NCBI RefSeq assembly: GCF_036417845.1
Contig: NC_089979.1
Span: 51,002,275-51,066,274, forward strand
Length of the DNA: 64,000 nt
Origin: Apteryx mantelli
Taxonomy: Eukaryota > Chordata > Aves > Apterygiformes > Apterygidae
Reading direction: 5' to 3'
A model generated the notes under the pieces. That model was given only the letters and a program-made list of their open reading frames with translations. It ran no database searches and was not told the DNA's origin. Positions 1 through 13,200 of this stretch are shown here, in pieces; the stretch's first letter is position 1, and each line of letters begins with the position of its first letter. Position numbers and translations under genes: made by a program.

Positions 1-631
1 AATAAGAACACAGCACAAACCCCTCATTTAGGGCTACACAGCCCCTAAAGCTGTGGAAAACAGTTGTGATGGCAAAACAAGCAGTCTTGGTTGATGGTAT
101 CTGGCAATGGAACAAACTGCCAGAGAGATCCGATGACCCCAAGGTCCAGCCATTGCCTGGAGCCACAGCAAAACCTTTTCCTTTACCCCCGTGATATCCA
201 CAACAGCAGTTCTACCTCTGCTCCTCAAAACCAACAACTGAAAATGTGTAGCCTTTCCCTCAAACTTCCCAATGGTACGTATGAACATTTCAAAGAGATG
301 TACTAGCTGATGAGTACAAACTATTTTGAAGATATTTTCAGCACATTCACAGTGGTGCATTTTATTTTCTGTTTCTTGTGAGCAATTAGTCACCTGATAC
401 ATATTTGAATGGTCAGTAATGCTGATTAGTTCAGTAAATTCTCCCTGAATCCTGAAAGTTTTCTGGACCAACGGATTAAATTCATAAGTCCATTCCCCAG
501 GAGTACTCTGACCAGCTTCAAACATAAGGGCTTGGAAAAGGAGTTGCTTAGCAGACAGCACCTTCACCAGGCACCTTCTCTTCTAAATCACAGAATATAT
601 GAACTGTAGCAGCTTCAACACATTCATTGCC

Positions 632-661
632 TTCTCTGCTCATGATTTCTCTGCTCATGAT
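632..661 (+). repeat. Two-copy 15-bp tandem duplication
   Basis: The unit ttctctgctcatgat occurs twice head to tail, with one mismatch at most. Confidence 0.8.
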
Positions 662-1533
662 AAATCACACCTTCATTTTTCTGTGGAGATACATCCTTGT
701 TCCTCTTCATCAGAACTGCAAAACAAGGGAGCTGGGTTTCCTGTTAGAAAGAACAATAAAGGGCTGGACTGACCTTGTACTTGTCCCATTTTTCTTTCCA
801 GTTTCCTAACATTTAAATAACCAAATTCCCATTTCCTTCCCCGCAGCACTGAGGAGTCAGCTGGTTAGCACACCAGTGCCCTCTGGTAGAGCTCTCCTAA
901 GGGTTCCCCAGGCCCCAAATTCAGCCGAACAAAACAGTAGTGTCTCATTGCACGCAGCAACATGCTGCATGTCCAGACTGACTCGTATGGCACATGCACA
1001 GCAGATCCTGTGTGATGGCTGAGGGAGTGCGGAAGAGGCCTTCTGAGCTGGAAGGCCCAGATTACAGGCCCCACTGCCCCATGCTGTAAGACAGCTCTGG
1101 TTATTGCTGAATGCAGGTGCAAGTGAGAGAACATGTTCTTCATTATTAGCTATTCACCATGTGTGCTCCAACATTCATTAGTCTCCTGTTTAACTAGAGT
1201 TATTCAAGTAAGGAGCAGAGACAATACCATAAGACTTATGTGAACACTCACACACCATGAATAATGAATAGCGAATAGCCAAAGTGAACCCCTCACTGGA
1301 CTGAAAATGCTTTGTCCAAGCTGTTTAACAAATATTTAGGAATAATATTCTCATATACAGAAATTGGATCTTGTTGAAGAATAACTGATGTATGCCCCCC
1401 TTCCCCCCCAAAAGAAGAAAGCAAAACTAAAAAGCACTCTGAATTTACTGAATTTACTCACAGTGAATAATCTCAGCAAGCTCTACTTGCCTACAACTAT
1501 GGGAAACTTTCCCTAGATCCACAAGAGGGGGAA

Positions 1534-1560
1534 ATATATATATATATATGTTTATATATC
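1534..1560. repeat. (AT)n microsatellite
   Basis: Eight AT units followed by an interrupted AT run. Confidence 0.85.
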
Positions 1561-4500
1561 TGCACATGATCCTTCTTTTCTCGCTGTTGTTACTGCTTTC
1601 TGTGGTTTTCTAGATGACAGTAATAATGAAATAATTTCCTCTGACAGCAGACTGTTAAGTGGAGGTACAGTGGAAAAGTAGGACACTGCTCCAGCCCCAC
1701 AGGAGTTCACCCTGTCGGGCTTCAGAGGAAGGGATGTTCTTTCCAGTAGTGAGTTGCCTAAGCTGGGTGTGGGGACTATGCAAAATGAATGGCTATGCTG
1801 AGACACGGACCTGCTCTGTCATTCCGACCATGAGGTTTCCTCATGTTGAGTTGTCATGTTCTGTTGAATTCAGTAATCTGCCTAGAAATGAGAGGTGGCA
1901 GGATCAGAATTGTGAGACAAAGGAGATTACATGAGCTGAAATTATCTTTTACAAAGCAAAAAAAACCCAAAAAACCTAAAGCTAGATGTATCTCCTTGAT
2001 ATTATACTAATAACAGGTAGGCTGGACAGATATCCATGGACTATGCATGTGTGGGTTGGATAGCAACTTGGAAACTTCTCTAAAAGACTTAGGAGACTGC
2101 TGAGAAGATGCTCATCTGTGAGGTTTTCAAAGCAATCAGAAGCCTCACAGAGTCCAAAATGACCATGTCTTCTCCATTGTGCTCTGTCACAAAGTGCTGT
2201 GAGCCTTGACTTAAATCACAAAGACTCAAGCTGAATGCAAGGAGCTGTAACCACGGCTTGATCCTAATGTAAAGCTTACCTCAGCTTACCAGAAGGGTCC
2301 AGGATAGCTTTGTAAGCAAAATGTTCATATCCTCTGCACTTTGGCATAGCACATATCATCATCCTTGGCAAATCTGTGATCCACCACAAAAAGAAATAGG
2401 TAGACTCAGAATGCTGGAATTCTTTTCCCCTTGCAATCAGAATCAACTTTTATTCTTAATATGAGTTCAAACACACTACTTGGTCCATTTTATTTCATAT
2501 TACTCTATTTTGTTCTTTTGCACAGGAGCCATGAGTAGTGCTGCAGATAGAGTGGAAAATCCCAAAGCTGTGTTAAAAAAATTCCAGATGTAAAGCAAAA
2601 TGGATTAATACACTTTTCTACAAAGTGGTAAAATGAAAACACATCTGATGGACTTCCACACAGTTTGCCTCAGGCAAAGAGCATTCCATTAAAGTAAAAA
2701 TACATTTGGTTAGAGCAAATTAAATGTTCCCATGGAGGAATAGCTTAAGGTCAAAGGTGAAGCCACTTTACTTGAACACATGTTTTCAATCTGTTTGACC
2801 TCTGTGATCAGCAAAGCTCAGAAGTGCAAAGGGGAAGAAGCTTAAAAGAGATTGGGAAGAATAAAAAATAAAGAGTAATGCATAAGACAGCTGCATAATA
2901 TAGGCATAAACTCCCTGTACTGAAAGAGGAAAAGTTTTGAAGAGTTTTTCTGTGTTCCTTCTTAGGGTAATAAAAGACCTGGAAGATCCTGACTGTATTA
3001 CAGAGGAGTGTTTTTTTCTCATCAGCTGGGACAGAAAGAATAACACTTAAGCTGTTATGGCAGGGATTTGTGTATGATAGAGTGGCTGATGGTGAGCATG
3101 CCTGAAAAGACTTAATGGAAGTAAAGCAGAAAAAGAGCAAACGAAGGACCTTCTTTCTGCTGAACCAGTGCCTTGTTTCACGCACGTTCCCCCCTGAATG
3201 TGCTTTGGCTGCTCGCTGACAGCTGGCTCTTTGGGCAGGTTGGTGCCCCCAGAAACCCACAGGCTGGAGCAGTCAGACAGAGAAGAGCAGCCCACCAAGG
3301 TGCCAGGTGACAGAGGGCTTCCCACGCAAGCCGCTTGATGGCTTAGGTCCACAACAGAGGATCAGTGCCTGCCCTGATTCATTTACAAGACTTGCCTAAG
3401 CTGAGCTCTTACCCCCGCAGTCTAGATAGACCAGGCAGGTAGGGGATAAAGGATGAGCAGGGGAAAGAAAAATAGGGTTGAGTGTTCTGCCACAGAGCTG
3501 CCTCCTCTCCTCTCCTCTCTAATAGATATCACAAGTAAGGGTCATCTTCAGCACAAAGTGAATGTTTTGGGCCCAAGTTTAAATGTGGCCAGATTAAAAA
3601 CAAACAGATAAATAAATAAACCTTCAGCTTAAGACTGTTTTGGAACTTGCTCACTTGAGTATATGCAGCCCAGAAGGCTACAAACTACAAACTCTTTTAT
3701 TGCCAGCCATGGGTTTATAATATCTGCTAAGACTGCACATTCACTGTCCTGGCAGCCAGTGCAGGACTGGCTTTCCCCTGCTGCTAGCACTCAAGAGAGG
3801 ATCCTCTCAGCAGCGCCTGTTCCTTGCAGTCTACATTAATCAGGTCAACAAGAATGGATTTTGCTGTACACTCCCAATGAAAGGCTGTCACATGAGCACG
3901 CCAGAAGTCCACAGATCCTTTGGACAAGCCAGACTTACTGAAGAGCCACATTTGGTCAGACTGCTGTTTTAAAGCCAGTCAGTGTAGCTACTCAGTATTT
4001 CACAACTCATCTGTTTGCTATGGGTTAGCAAATTCATTGGCCTGTCTCCATCTATGACAGCTGTGTTATTGCCTATGTCACTGCAGGAAAAAGAGAAAGG
4101 TGCTTTAGGTCTTTCCCAGGTTATTACAGCAGATTGATCCACCTACAATGCTGCAGCTGCAGGTTGGATCCCTGGTGGCTCCCTACCCAGCTGCATGCTA
4201 GCGGGCACCACTGCCACCAGTGCATCTGCTGCTCACAGCCCTGGGCTCAGCTGTGGGCTGGTGGCCTGTCTCTGCTCCTTTCTGGGCTCAGAAGATTAAA
4301 GTGACATTTCCCCCGTGATTTTCAGCACGCGTTTGTCTTCTCCATTGCTTCAAAGTGGCAGATAACCATGAATGCATTTTTCAAAATGAGAATGTGCCTG
4401 AATCTCTCCTAACTCCTGATCAGAAATAGCAGCTCTGGGTTTGTCACTAATCCTTGCTCTTACTGGTCACAAAATCTCAAAGCCAGCACCTCAGGCAGTG

Positions 4501-5039
4501 TGAATGAGAAGAGCTGGATCAATTTTGATTGTACAGACTAAAATCACTCGAAAGCTGGTAGGCAGCTTTCAGAAAGCGTACAGCCATCTAACTGGTCCTC
4601 CAGACGCAAATCAACCCAGAACTTCCGACCATAGCTCACCCTGCTGTGAGTCAGTCCCATACTTCCCACCTTGCACCCCTGAGCTCTGCGGAAGAGCAGA
4701 TCCTGAAATCAGGCTCAAATCATTTGTTAGGTCAATGCTATTTACACCTTACCAAATGGCAGCAACACACCTAAAGGGGTATGCTATACCTTTCTTGGAA
4801 TAGCTCGGATCCGGGAGGTTGGATTTTTTATTAGCAGGAAAGCAGAAGAGACTGTGCCATGTGGGGAACAATAGCATTTACACTTGCCATTCGCAAAATG
4901 CATTACATGTCTCAGACATCTGTGGCTTCATATATTATAACACAGTGTCAACAGCACACCTGTGAGGAGATTTTAGAAAACAGGAGCAAAGAAACTGCCA
5001 GCGCATCAAGGGGATATGCAGGCAGAAATGCTAGAAGTG

Positions 5040-5420
5040 TATTTGGCCACTATCTGCTGCAGTTTGTGCGGCTTTTCCCCCTCTGCGCTCCCATCCGTGA
5101 ACAGATTTGCACCAGCACAACTGGAGAAGAGTGAGCGAGCGAGCACGCTTTTATCACCCTTTGCACGGCTTGGCTGCTCTTTGCTGTCAGCTGTTGTGCT
5201 TTGGACCCGCTCCCCTTCCCCTTCCGCACTGCACAGCCGGTGGCTCCTTGGGGCGAGGGCAGCAGGCAGGGGAGGACTGGGGGGGCCAGGGCTTTGCACA
5301 TGAGATTAAAGAGCAAAGATCCCCGTCATTTCCCTTTCATCTGTCTGTGTGCTGCATCACTGAGGTCCCCGCTTTCCCTGTGTTATATTCAGCGTGCGGC
5401 GTGACTCATCTGCAAGCGCA
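5040..5420. promoter_or_regulatory. Small CpG-rich patch, possible enhancer or promoter
   Basis: About 17 CpG dinucleotides in 380 bases, counted by eye, in a setting with very few. The right end has an AP-1-like gtgactcat at about 5400. ATTA/TAAT homeodomain-type cores follow near 5422 and 5452. No splice donor with an obvious first exon was identified. Confidence 0.3.
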
Positions 5421-6917
5421 AATTACCTTGCTAAAGTATTCTTAGGAGAAATAATTAGCCACAAGCACCTCCTCTGCAGCCTCCTGCATATGCCTCAGGG
5501 GACTGGGGCGCTTGACATAAATCATTTAGTCCCGAGCCCTAGCACACACCTTTCCCAAAGGAGTCCGTAATTGGCAAAGTAGTTGCCAACTGGGTTTAAA
5601 GTGATTTGAAATTGTTTTCCATACAGCCTTGCTGATAGCAAAAGGTTTCCCCTTTTCCTCAAGCATGAGTTACAGTAACGTGATTGAATGTAACCAGTTA
5701 TTCAGTTCAAGCTGTGATTCTGATACAGTATAGACAATATAAATTCCCCAGAGCCCTGTGAGGCCACCTCAATGGTCCATTTAAGTCCAATTCAATTAGG
5801 CTCACTATGGTTCTTAGGATTTCCTAGATATGTCTGCAGCAGCCTTGGGGTTTGAATGTGAGAACAGTATTCATCTAGGAGTTTTAAATTAGGTCTCAGG
5901 TGTCATCACTCTAAATGAATTATTACAGTGGTGTGTTCATGCCATTACAGGTAAGGTTATGTTAGTGTCTCCACTCAGCCATTTTAATGCACTAAGGGCT
6001 GAAACTTGGTATGTAAGGTCCTTGTCTTACAGTGACTTTTTTAACCCCATTTTTTAAATAATTAGGCTGCCTGGCACCAAGCTGGATTTAAAATACATGT
6101 AAACAAGTTGTTTACTTTCAACTCCTGATCAATCGTCAGCAATACAGTTTAGGAAATCCTGTTATGTCTGCAGCACTGCCAGTGTGCTCCTCTCCACAGC
6201 AAATAAGGAGGAAAAGGTCCCTGTCCTGCCTGGCTTGTAATGCCTTCACATGGCAAACAGGTGGGCAACAAGCAGTGAAGTGCTGGGAACTGCAAAGGAA
6301 TGGGGGAAAGAGTCCTAGTTTCTGTCTTGCTCATGTCATGAGCAAGTTCAGTGTTTTGATTTTGACGCCCTTCTGATTTTGTTGTATTTCCCTAGCCATG
6401 GCTGGTGGGGAGGGAAGCACAAAGATGTTGTTTCATTTTGCATTTCCCTGCTTTTTCTCCTGTTCTGTCTGAATTTGATCTCTCCAGTATTAAACACGTC
6501 TCAAAGGGTTTTCAGGAATGAGGGTGTTGAGAGGAGGGAAGTACTACACAACCCCGAATGGCACCTCCATATTTTATCTACAGATCTATAAAACCATTTT
6601 GTTCCTCCAGCAAAGCAATACAGATGTCAGATATGCAGATGAAGCTTGCTTCAAAGTAAGAAGGAAGAAGAAAGAAGATGTATAATTTTTGGTGGGTAAA
6701 CCTGGAAGCTTAATTGACACTTGGTTTGATTGAATCCTGAGACTAGTATATAAAGGACAAAGAAAACATGTTTTTACTGACCTAAATAGCAAAATTATTT
6801 TCCTTATTTTACTCTGGTCCCATCTAGTGGCTCCAACAGAAAGTGAGACCCCTCTTGACTCATCACTATATTAACAGAAAAAGTCACTGTCCTGCTGGGA
6901 CTAAATAGACAAGGGGC

Positions 6918-7018
6918 AGGAACATTTCACAGGTGGGGAGCTGAGGAACAAAGCAATCAGATGGCCTTGACATAGTTACACAGGCTGTTGGGTCTCCTGA
7001 ATCCAAGTCTCCTGAGAA
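6918..7018 (+). repeat. MIR-like SINE relic
   Basis: Contains cacaggtggggagctgagga, then a gap, then tagttacacaggctg and gaatccaagtctcctg, in the order seen in the MIR core and 3' part. Strongly diverged. Confidence 0.5.
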
Positions 7019-10000
7019 CCACGTACCACTTTCTAGAAGAGTATTCTACCTATCATAGACTTAATCTTTTCCTATTGCTTTTATCGCAGAAATTTCACTT
7101 CTCAATTTCTCTCCATTCAAATTTGCTATGTCCTGTCTCTATAGTCCTGGGAGAAACACACCAATATTTTGCTTGTGTTATGTAGGTGAATAGGCGGAAG
7201 AAAAGCCTCAAAACCTCTTTCCTTCAGTTTCTGTCATATTTTTGCTAGGGCAGACTCGTAGCCCTAAGATCCTTCTGAGATCAAATAAATGCCTCCAGGA
7301 AGATAAGGATCAAAGGATAAAAAAGCTTAAGAAGTCACTAGTCTAGGTATTTCCTTATATTAGAGTGGCCCATCATGATTCACACAGTCTCCTGGGTTAC
7401 AAAAATTCAGGGGAAAAGCATGCTTCTCCAGAGGCAGTGGCACAGAGGTGGGGGAGCACGCCCATAGGGTGCATCTACACAGACAAGAGGAGACACTGTG
7501 CACTCACTTTTTTCCTGCTCCAAGCTATTTAGAAAAGAGTCAGACCTTACCCGGAAGCCATCGAGCAATGTTAGCACATTTCCAATGTAATTTCCAATTT
7601 CCCAGCTTCAGAGCGAGGCTCGTGGGCAGCACCGTGCTAGCACAGCTGTGCAGCAGCACCGGCAGGGAGAATGTGCTCGGAGAGCCACCGACACGGCACT
7701 GACTTCTGCCAGCCGCAGCCAGTGCTCATGCTGCCTTAGCATCCATACACAGAGACATGGGGCTCACAAAAATCATGGCTCTTCCAGAGGCTTTCAGAGG
7801 GCACACTGAACTGGTCCTCACCATTCATGGGCAGTGAGGTTGTCTCTAGACCTGAGCTGGGATGTCCTGACTGCCACATTAACTTTTTCACCTGATTAAC
7901 ACTAATCTGAGGGTGCCTGCACTGTGCACGAATTGCCGCTTAACCAGACCTGTTAGGTCACCTCTTGTAGGCTGGATGTTTTCCAGTATCTTTTTTCAGT
8001 AATGGAATTTCCAAACCTGGCGGTGACAAACTGCCCAGGACTGTCAGCACGATTTCCTGCAGCAATTCATTTTCTTTTAGCCAGCTTCACTTTTTTAATC
8101 CTGGCTTTGTCTCCTTGATCTTCCACGGCATCTTCCTCACTCCTTTTAATACTGCTACTACTAAAATACAATCAGGTCACTTCAAGGTATAACAGCTACT
8201 CATGCAAATGTCTCTTATTAGCGGAAACTCAAGGGAATTAGATCCAACTGACTTAAAGTTAGTCACATATTTAAACATCTTGTTGGGTCAAGATTCCAGT
8301 GAAAGGGAATCTGTTGTCTTAAAAGAAAGAATAAATATCTCCTAAGGAACCATGTTACTTTAAGACAGTTTCCTAGAGGAGCTAGCATTTTACTTTGTTC
8401 TTCAGAGTGTTTTTTCTTCAGGTACTGGAAAATCCTATGCTTTTCTGAGGTCTTACTTAAATAATTCATTCTTATAGATGTACTTTATTATCATTTAACT
8501 ATCACCTTTTACTAGAAATACTTTTGGAAGTTTTTTCACCAACTGGACAATGAGGTTTTAGTAGACACCCACTTCATGCCTTGAGGAGGGTATGAAAATT
8601 CACATGATAGGCCAAATTCTGACATCTCTACAGAGTTAATCTAAAGCCAAACTGGTAACTGGGAGCAAAAAATCTCCCTTAAAGTTAAAGCATGAAAGTC
8701 CTGTGTAGGATGCTCAGATCTAGAAACTGATTCTCATCCATGAGGAGCTCTTGTTCAGCACAAGTAATGGGAATGAGGAAAAGCGAAGAAAAGAGATCTC
8801 TGCCATCTTTCTGCTTTGCCTGCCCTAAAACTTTCTGGGGCCTAACTCATTCCTAGACAAAAATGGAGTGTCCACAAGTTTGTTTAAGCTTGCACAGGTT
8901 GCAGTCATCCTCTCAGGACAGCCCCACTAGTCCAGATTCGCTGGTGCTTGTTGACTATCTCCTAAGCTGGGAGAAGTCAAGAGTCTTTTCAAGACCTAAT
9001 TGCCCTCTGCATTCACAGCCAGGTCCCTTGTCAGGGCAAGGTCCGACAGGCTGCTTCTTGCATGCTTTGCTTTCCTCAGGAAGGTTTTTATGCACGCTGG
9101 CTGGGGGGTTGTAGTGCACTCTCCCGGGCCCCGCTTTCTGGTAACCTACAGCTCAGTTCCCCCATGCACTTGCTAGTCTACTGAGATGCAGCCAGTATGT
9201 CCCAGCTAGACTCCCTCTAGTCTCTTATACCTTTGCATACGGCAGGAAAGGATTAAGTGAGCTCCAACTGGAAATGCCAGAGACATCCTAAAGCTGCTCC
9301 TTTAGGATCTTGCACATTGGCTTGCCTGGACTGGCTGAAAGGGGCTTAGTTTAGGCTAGAGATTTGTGTTCCCTTATTTCTTCGTTCTCTGTGTCTATTG
9401 TATTTTTGCAGGCTGTGTGCCAAGTAACTGAGAAGCCTCTGAACCAGTCTCAGCCCAAAGGTGTCTACACAGAGGCACTCTGACTTCCTGTCTTTCCTGT
9501 AACTCAACTATTTTGGTCACGGTTTCCTTCCAGCATCGAAACAGAAAAGAAGCTACCACTAACACTGCTACAGCACTAGCAGGGCACATCATCAAAGCAT
9601 GTCTAGTGCTTGCAAACTATGACACCCATAGCATCCATATGGACCCTTTTCGTGTAACTTGACTGCTCAGATCTACTTAATGCAGCTGCATCCTACAGAG
9701 GGTGTGAAAATATGTGCTCTCCTGTATCTCAGCCATCGCATTGCCTCCACAGGTTACTGCTCGTCAGCCTGTTTTCCGCGGAGCAACAGTGACATCCAGT
9801 GGCTGGTGAGACCGAGCTGAGTTGTGTAACTCGTGCCCGAGGCATTACTCAGGAGCATATATCTGCTTTACCGTCGTTACATAAAACTGATATGCCCAGT
9901 ACTAACAGGCTGGTGAGACAGCAGCATTACTGGAAATGCAGGCCTTTTTAACAGCAAAACCGTGCATTCCTAAAGTCACTCGAAAACAAACATTAGAAGT

Positions 10001-10170
10001 TCAGCCCAGGGAGCTAGGAAGGAGCTTGGACTCATAAATTGCACAAATAATACAGACTACAAATATTTCAGTGAACAGAGAGAGGGTATTTCTGGAAGGC
10101 AAAGTTCACCTTCATGCCACCCCCCCCAAAACCCAGAACTGATAGGAAGCAACCCCATAGTAGGGTTGCT

Positions 10171-10220
10171 ATTAATAATAAATATAATAAATATATAAAT
10201 ATATATATATATAAATAAAA
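10171..10220. repeat. AT-rich simple repeat
   Basis: Mixed AAT and AT units over about 50 bases. Confidence 0.85.
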
Positions 10221-13200
10221 CCTCATAACCCCCAAAATCATTGGCATGATTTTTACAATTAAATAAGTGCAGGGTTATTTTTTCTTCTCCGCCTCATATT
10301 AAATCTTAAGACTGCAGCTGCAAATCTTCCCTCCACAACTAAGGGTCTTTAAAAAAAAGCAAATGCTGTGATTCTCCTGATATCTACCCATCACACAAAC
10401 CTTGGCTCCAGAGTGGTGAGTACCATCAAACAAGCAAAATCAGAGAGTCAGTGATGCTGAGACCTCTCCTACCTTTTTTCCAACAATCCAGCTTCAGTGT
10501 AAAATATGACAAGAGCTACCCTTACAAACAGACCTGAGGCAGCCTACACTGGAAACCTCTATCTGTTGAACCACGTTGGTTTAAGCAGTGACATTTTTAT
10601 TCTTGTTTTTTATCCTGGTGAATCCCTAGAGCAGGATTAGCTGTACTAGCAAAAGCCCATGCTAAGGGGTGATGGGAGCCAAGTTAACAGGCAGCAGCCT
10701 CTCCTCGCTAGCAGCGCCTGGGGCAGCAATAGTTCAGTCTGAGTGTCCTTTTCTGGTCACCCTCCTCCCTCCAAACTGTGGAGACACCTAGCACTGCATT
10801 TGCCTCTGAGCTGTGCCTGTGCTGGAGGGCTCTGCAGCTGTGCAAGCTAAGCTCCCTGCTACAAAGCCTTTAATCACCATTGCCTTTAATGTTCCCATAC
10901 TAGAGCAACCTCTCAGTATTTCCAAGGATATGAATTTACTTGCAATAAGCAATTGCGGTAAACAGTACTGATAATAAATGCTTCAAGGCAATTTACCAGA
11001 ACTCCTAGATGAATCCTTCTCATCAAGTGGAAAAATGTTATTGTAACAGAGGCAATAGGGCCCCAGTCACCATGTGTCTGAGTCACTGCTTGTACACTAT
11101 GGATCACAAGGACTGGAGTAACTACACAAGAAGCCACTTCCCATTGTCACCATCCTTGGCTGCACCACAAATATCATAGCACTAACGTTTTTAAAAAATG
11201 CATAGATGCAGGGAGAGGAATCTATGACCAGTGAATGCTGAGACTTCATGGTTCCTGAAAGGAAAGAAAAGCATATAATAAGGTAATTAGTAACTTTATT
11301 TCTAGCTTTCGTAGTAGCCCTGGGGCATTCAGGACTATCAATGAATTGGAAAAAAAAACAGTAGCTGATTAAGAAGTAAACATTCGCTGTTACAGGTCAT
11401 TCAGTGCAACTTCAAGCCATGGAAAGGGAAACCTGCACTTGTGAGATCTCCATCCCTGGGGCTGACTGAAGACATTGGCTGAATGTTAATGTGGTCACCT
11501 CCTCCTGCCTCATGGTAGATCTGAGGGAGGACAGACCCCTTGGGGGCTCTTGCTAGAGCAGCAAGTGGTAATTGCATCCCAGATCCGTATACTTTCTGCT
11601 TTTCCCACTTGCATGCCCTTCACAGTGCAGCCTGGACATTCCCCTTTGCCCTTCCCTTGTTACAGCCCTGCCTACACCTCCTAAGAATTGTGGGTTTTTT
11701 AGAAATCCTAGAGGCAGATTCCCCACTAGCAGTGAACATTTGGGGAAAGCTGTGGGACAACTGAGAAGAGCTGGAACTGTGCGGAATAAGGAAAGCATCA
11801 GCAGGTGACCAATGGCACAGGAGATCCCACGGATGCAATCAGTTCTAGAGACACTTCTGTGGATGCCCACCTAGGAAACGAATACCTCCCCCTTCCTGGG
11901 AGACAACCCACTGATCTCATGAAGAGAGAACTAAGATGACTTTTTACCACTGCAGCTTTCACAGTTACCATTGCTGACTTCCCTGCAGACAGACAGACAG
12001 ACACGGTCTCCTTCCTAACCAAGGAGCTGCCCCTGCTGCACATGTTGGTGACTTCTCTGTGCATGGAAGCAGAGGAGGAGGAAGGTCTCTGCTATGCCAT
12101 CCCCCATTCAGCAGCAGCAAAAGGTGGACTGACCTGGCCTGTAAGAATAATCTTCTCACCCAAGTCACCTGTTTAACAGCGTTGCTGTTTTCTTCCCTCA
12201 CCAAGCTTAAGAGGTAAAAGCCCATGGAAAAAAAATCAGCTGCCGCTCAGTGCACAGCAACTCCAGTGAGGGGCCTCGGTCAGTGACAGCCATGGTAATG
12301 TGCCAGGGCTCCTGGAGACAGGGTACGGCTGTCAGCACACTAGGTGGGCACCAAAATTACACCAGTGCCTCATTAACCCAGAGGGACAGCTCTGAACAGC
12401 AGAGGAGCCAGGGATGGCTGGGGAGGGGGAATCCAGTCTGCTCTTCCTGTCGAAGAACACGTAGTAATTGACAGCTCCATGCTGTCAGACAGGCATGGAG
12501 GGGAAATCTTCAGACTTGTCATCCCGACATGAGAAGAGAACTGCATGGCTTTCTAACAACCTCACTTCAACATCGCCTCCCTTTTCATGTGCGCACCAGT
12601 TATCAGCGGCAGCAGCATCTCCTGTCAATCGCTGACAAAGGATCCCCCACCTGGCACCATGCAGATGCTGCATCACCAACAACAGGCCACCGGGAGAGAA
12701 GTGTTGAGTGTTGGAAGATTTAAAGGAAACAAGCTCTTCTTTGTAAAAGAAAAAAAAGTGGGTGGCAAGAACAAAAAGGCTAGGAATAGAAAAAAAGACG
12801 GGGAGGAAAACCTGCCGTGAGGAAATATAATAAGGGAAATAAAGAAACAGGAAAGAAGAGAGTGGCCCTGTGTGGAGAATGGTAGTGCATGCTGGTTTTT
12901 GATCCCTGCTCCTGATCTGGTCCTGCACTGAGGCCACTTATTATCTCTAGGGATCAAAAGTGGGAATGTGATGGGATTCTACTAAAACACCAATAAACTC
13001 CATTGTTTGTTGCTCTTTACAGACACAATCCTACTAACTCCTGGTATGTTTTGCCCAACAATTTGTCACAGACTCATGATGTTCCACTGGGGTTTGAGTA
13101 GGGAACTTGAAATATCGTGCTCATATATGTGATAACTTGTGATTTTTAAATATGTCCATATTCAACCTGGTCTGACCACACAGTTGAGTTACAGCAGTTC

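Larger units (their letters stand above)
1..6917. other. Intergenic DNA downstream of HRH4, no gene recognised
   Basis: Mostly unique-looking DNA. A minus-strand frame at 567-34 stays open for 178 codons but has no ATG and no recognisable domain. A CTCF-like site lies near 876-893. The only compositionally distinct part is the CpG-rich patch at about 5040-5420. Confidence 0.6.

Noticed and set aside
34-567. Minus-strand open frame of 178 codons
   Set aside because: It starts at GTG with a stop shortly upstream, has no ATG near its start and matches no family I recognise. A frame of this length is expected by chance in 64 kb on six frames.
12485-12957. Overlapping minus-strand frames of 150 and 94 codons
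   Set aside because: Several overlapping frames are open, composition is Phe- and Ser-rich, and no domain or splice structure is seen.
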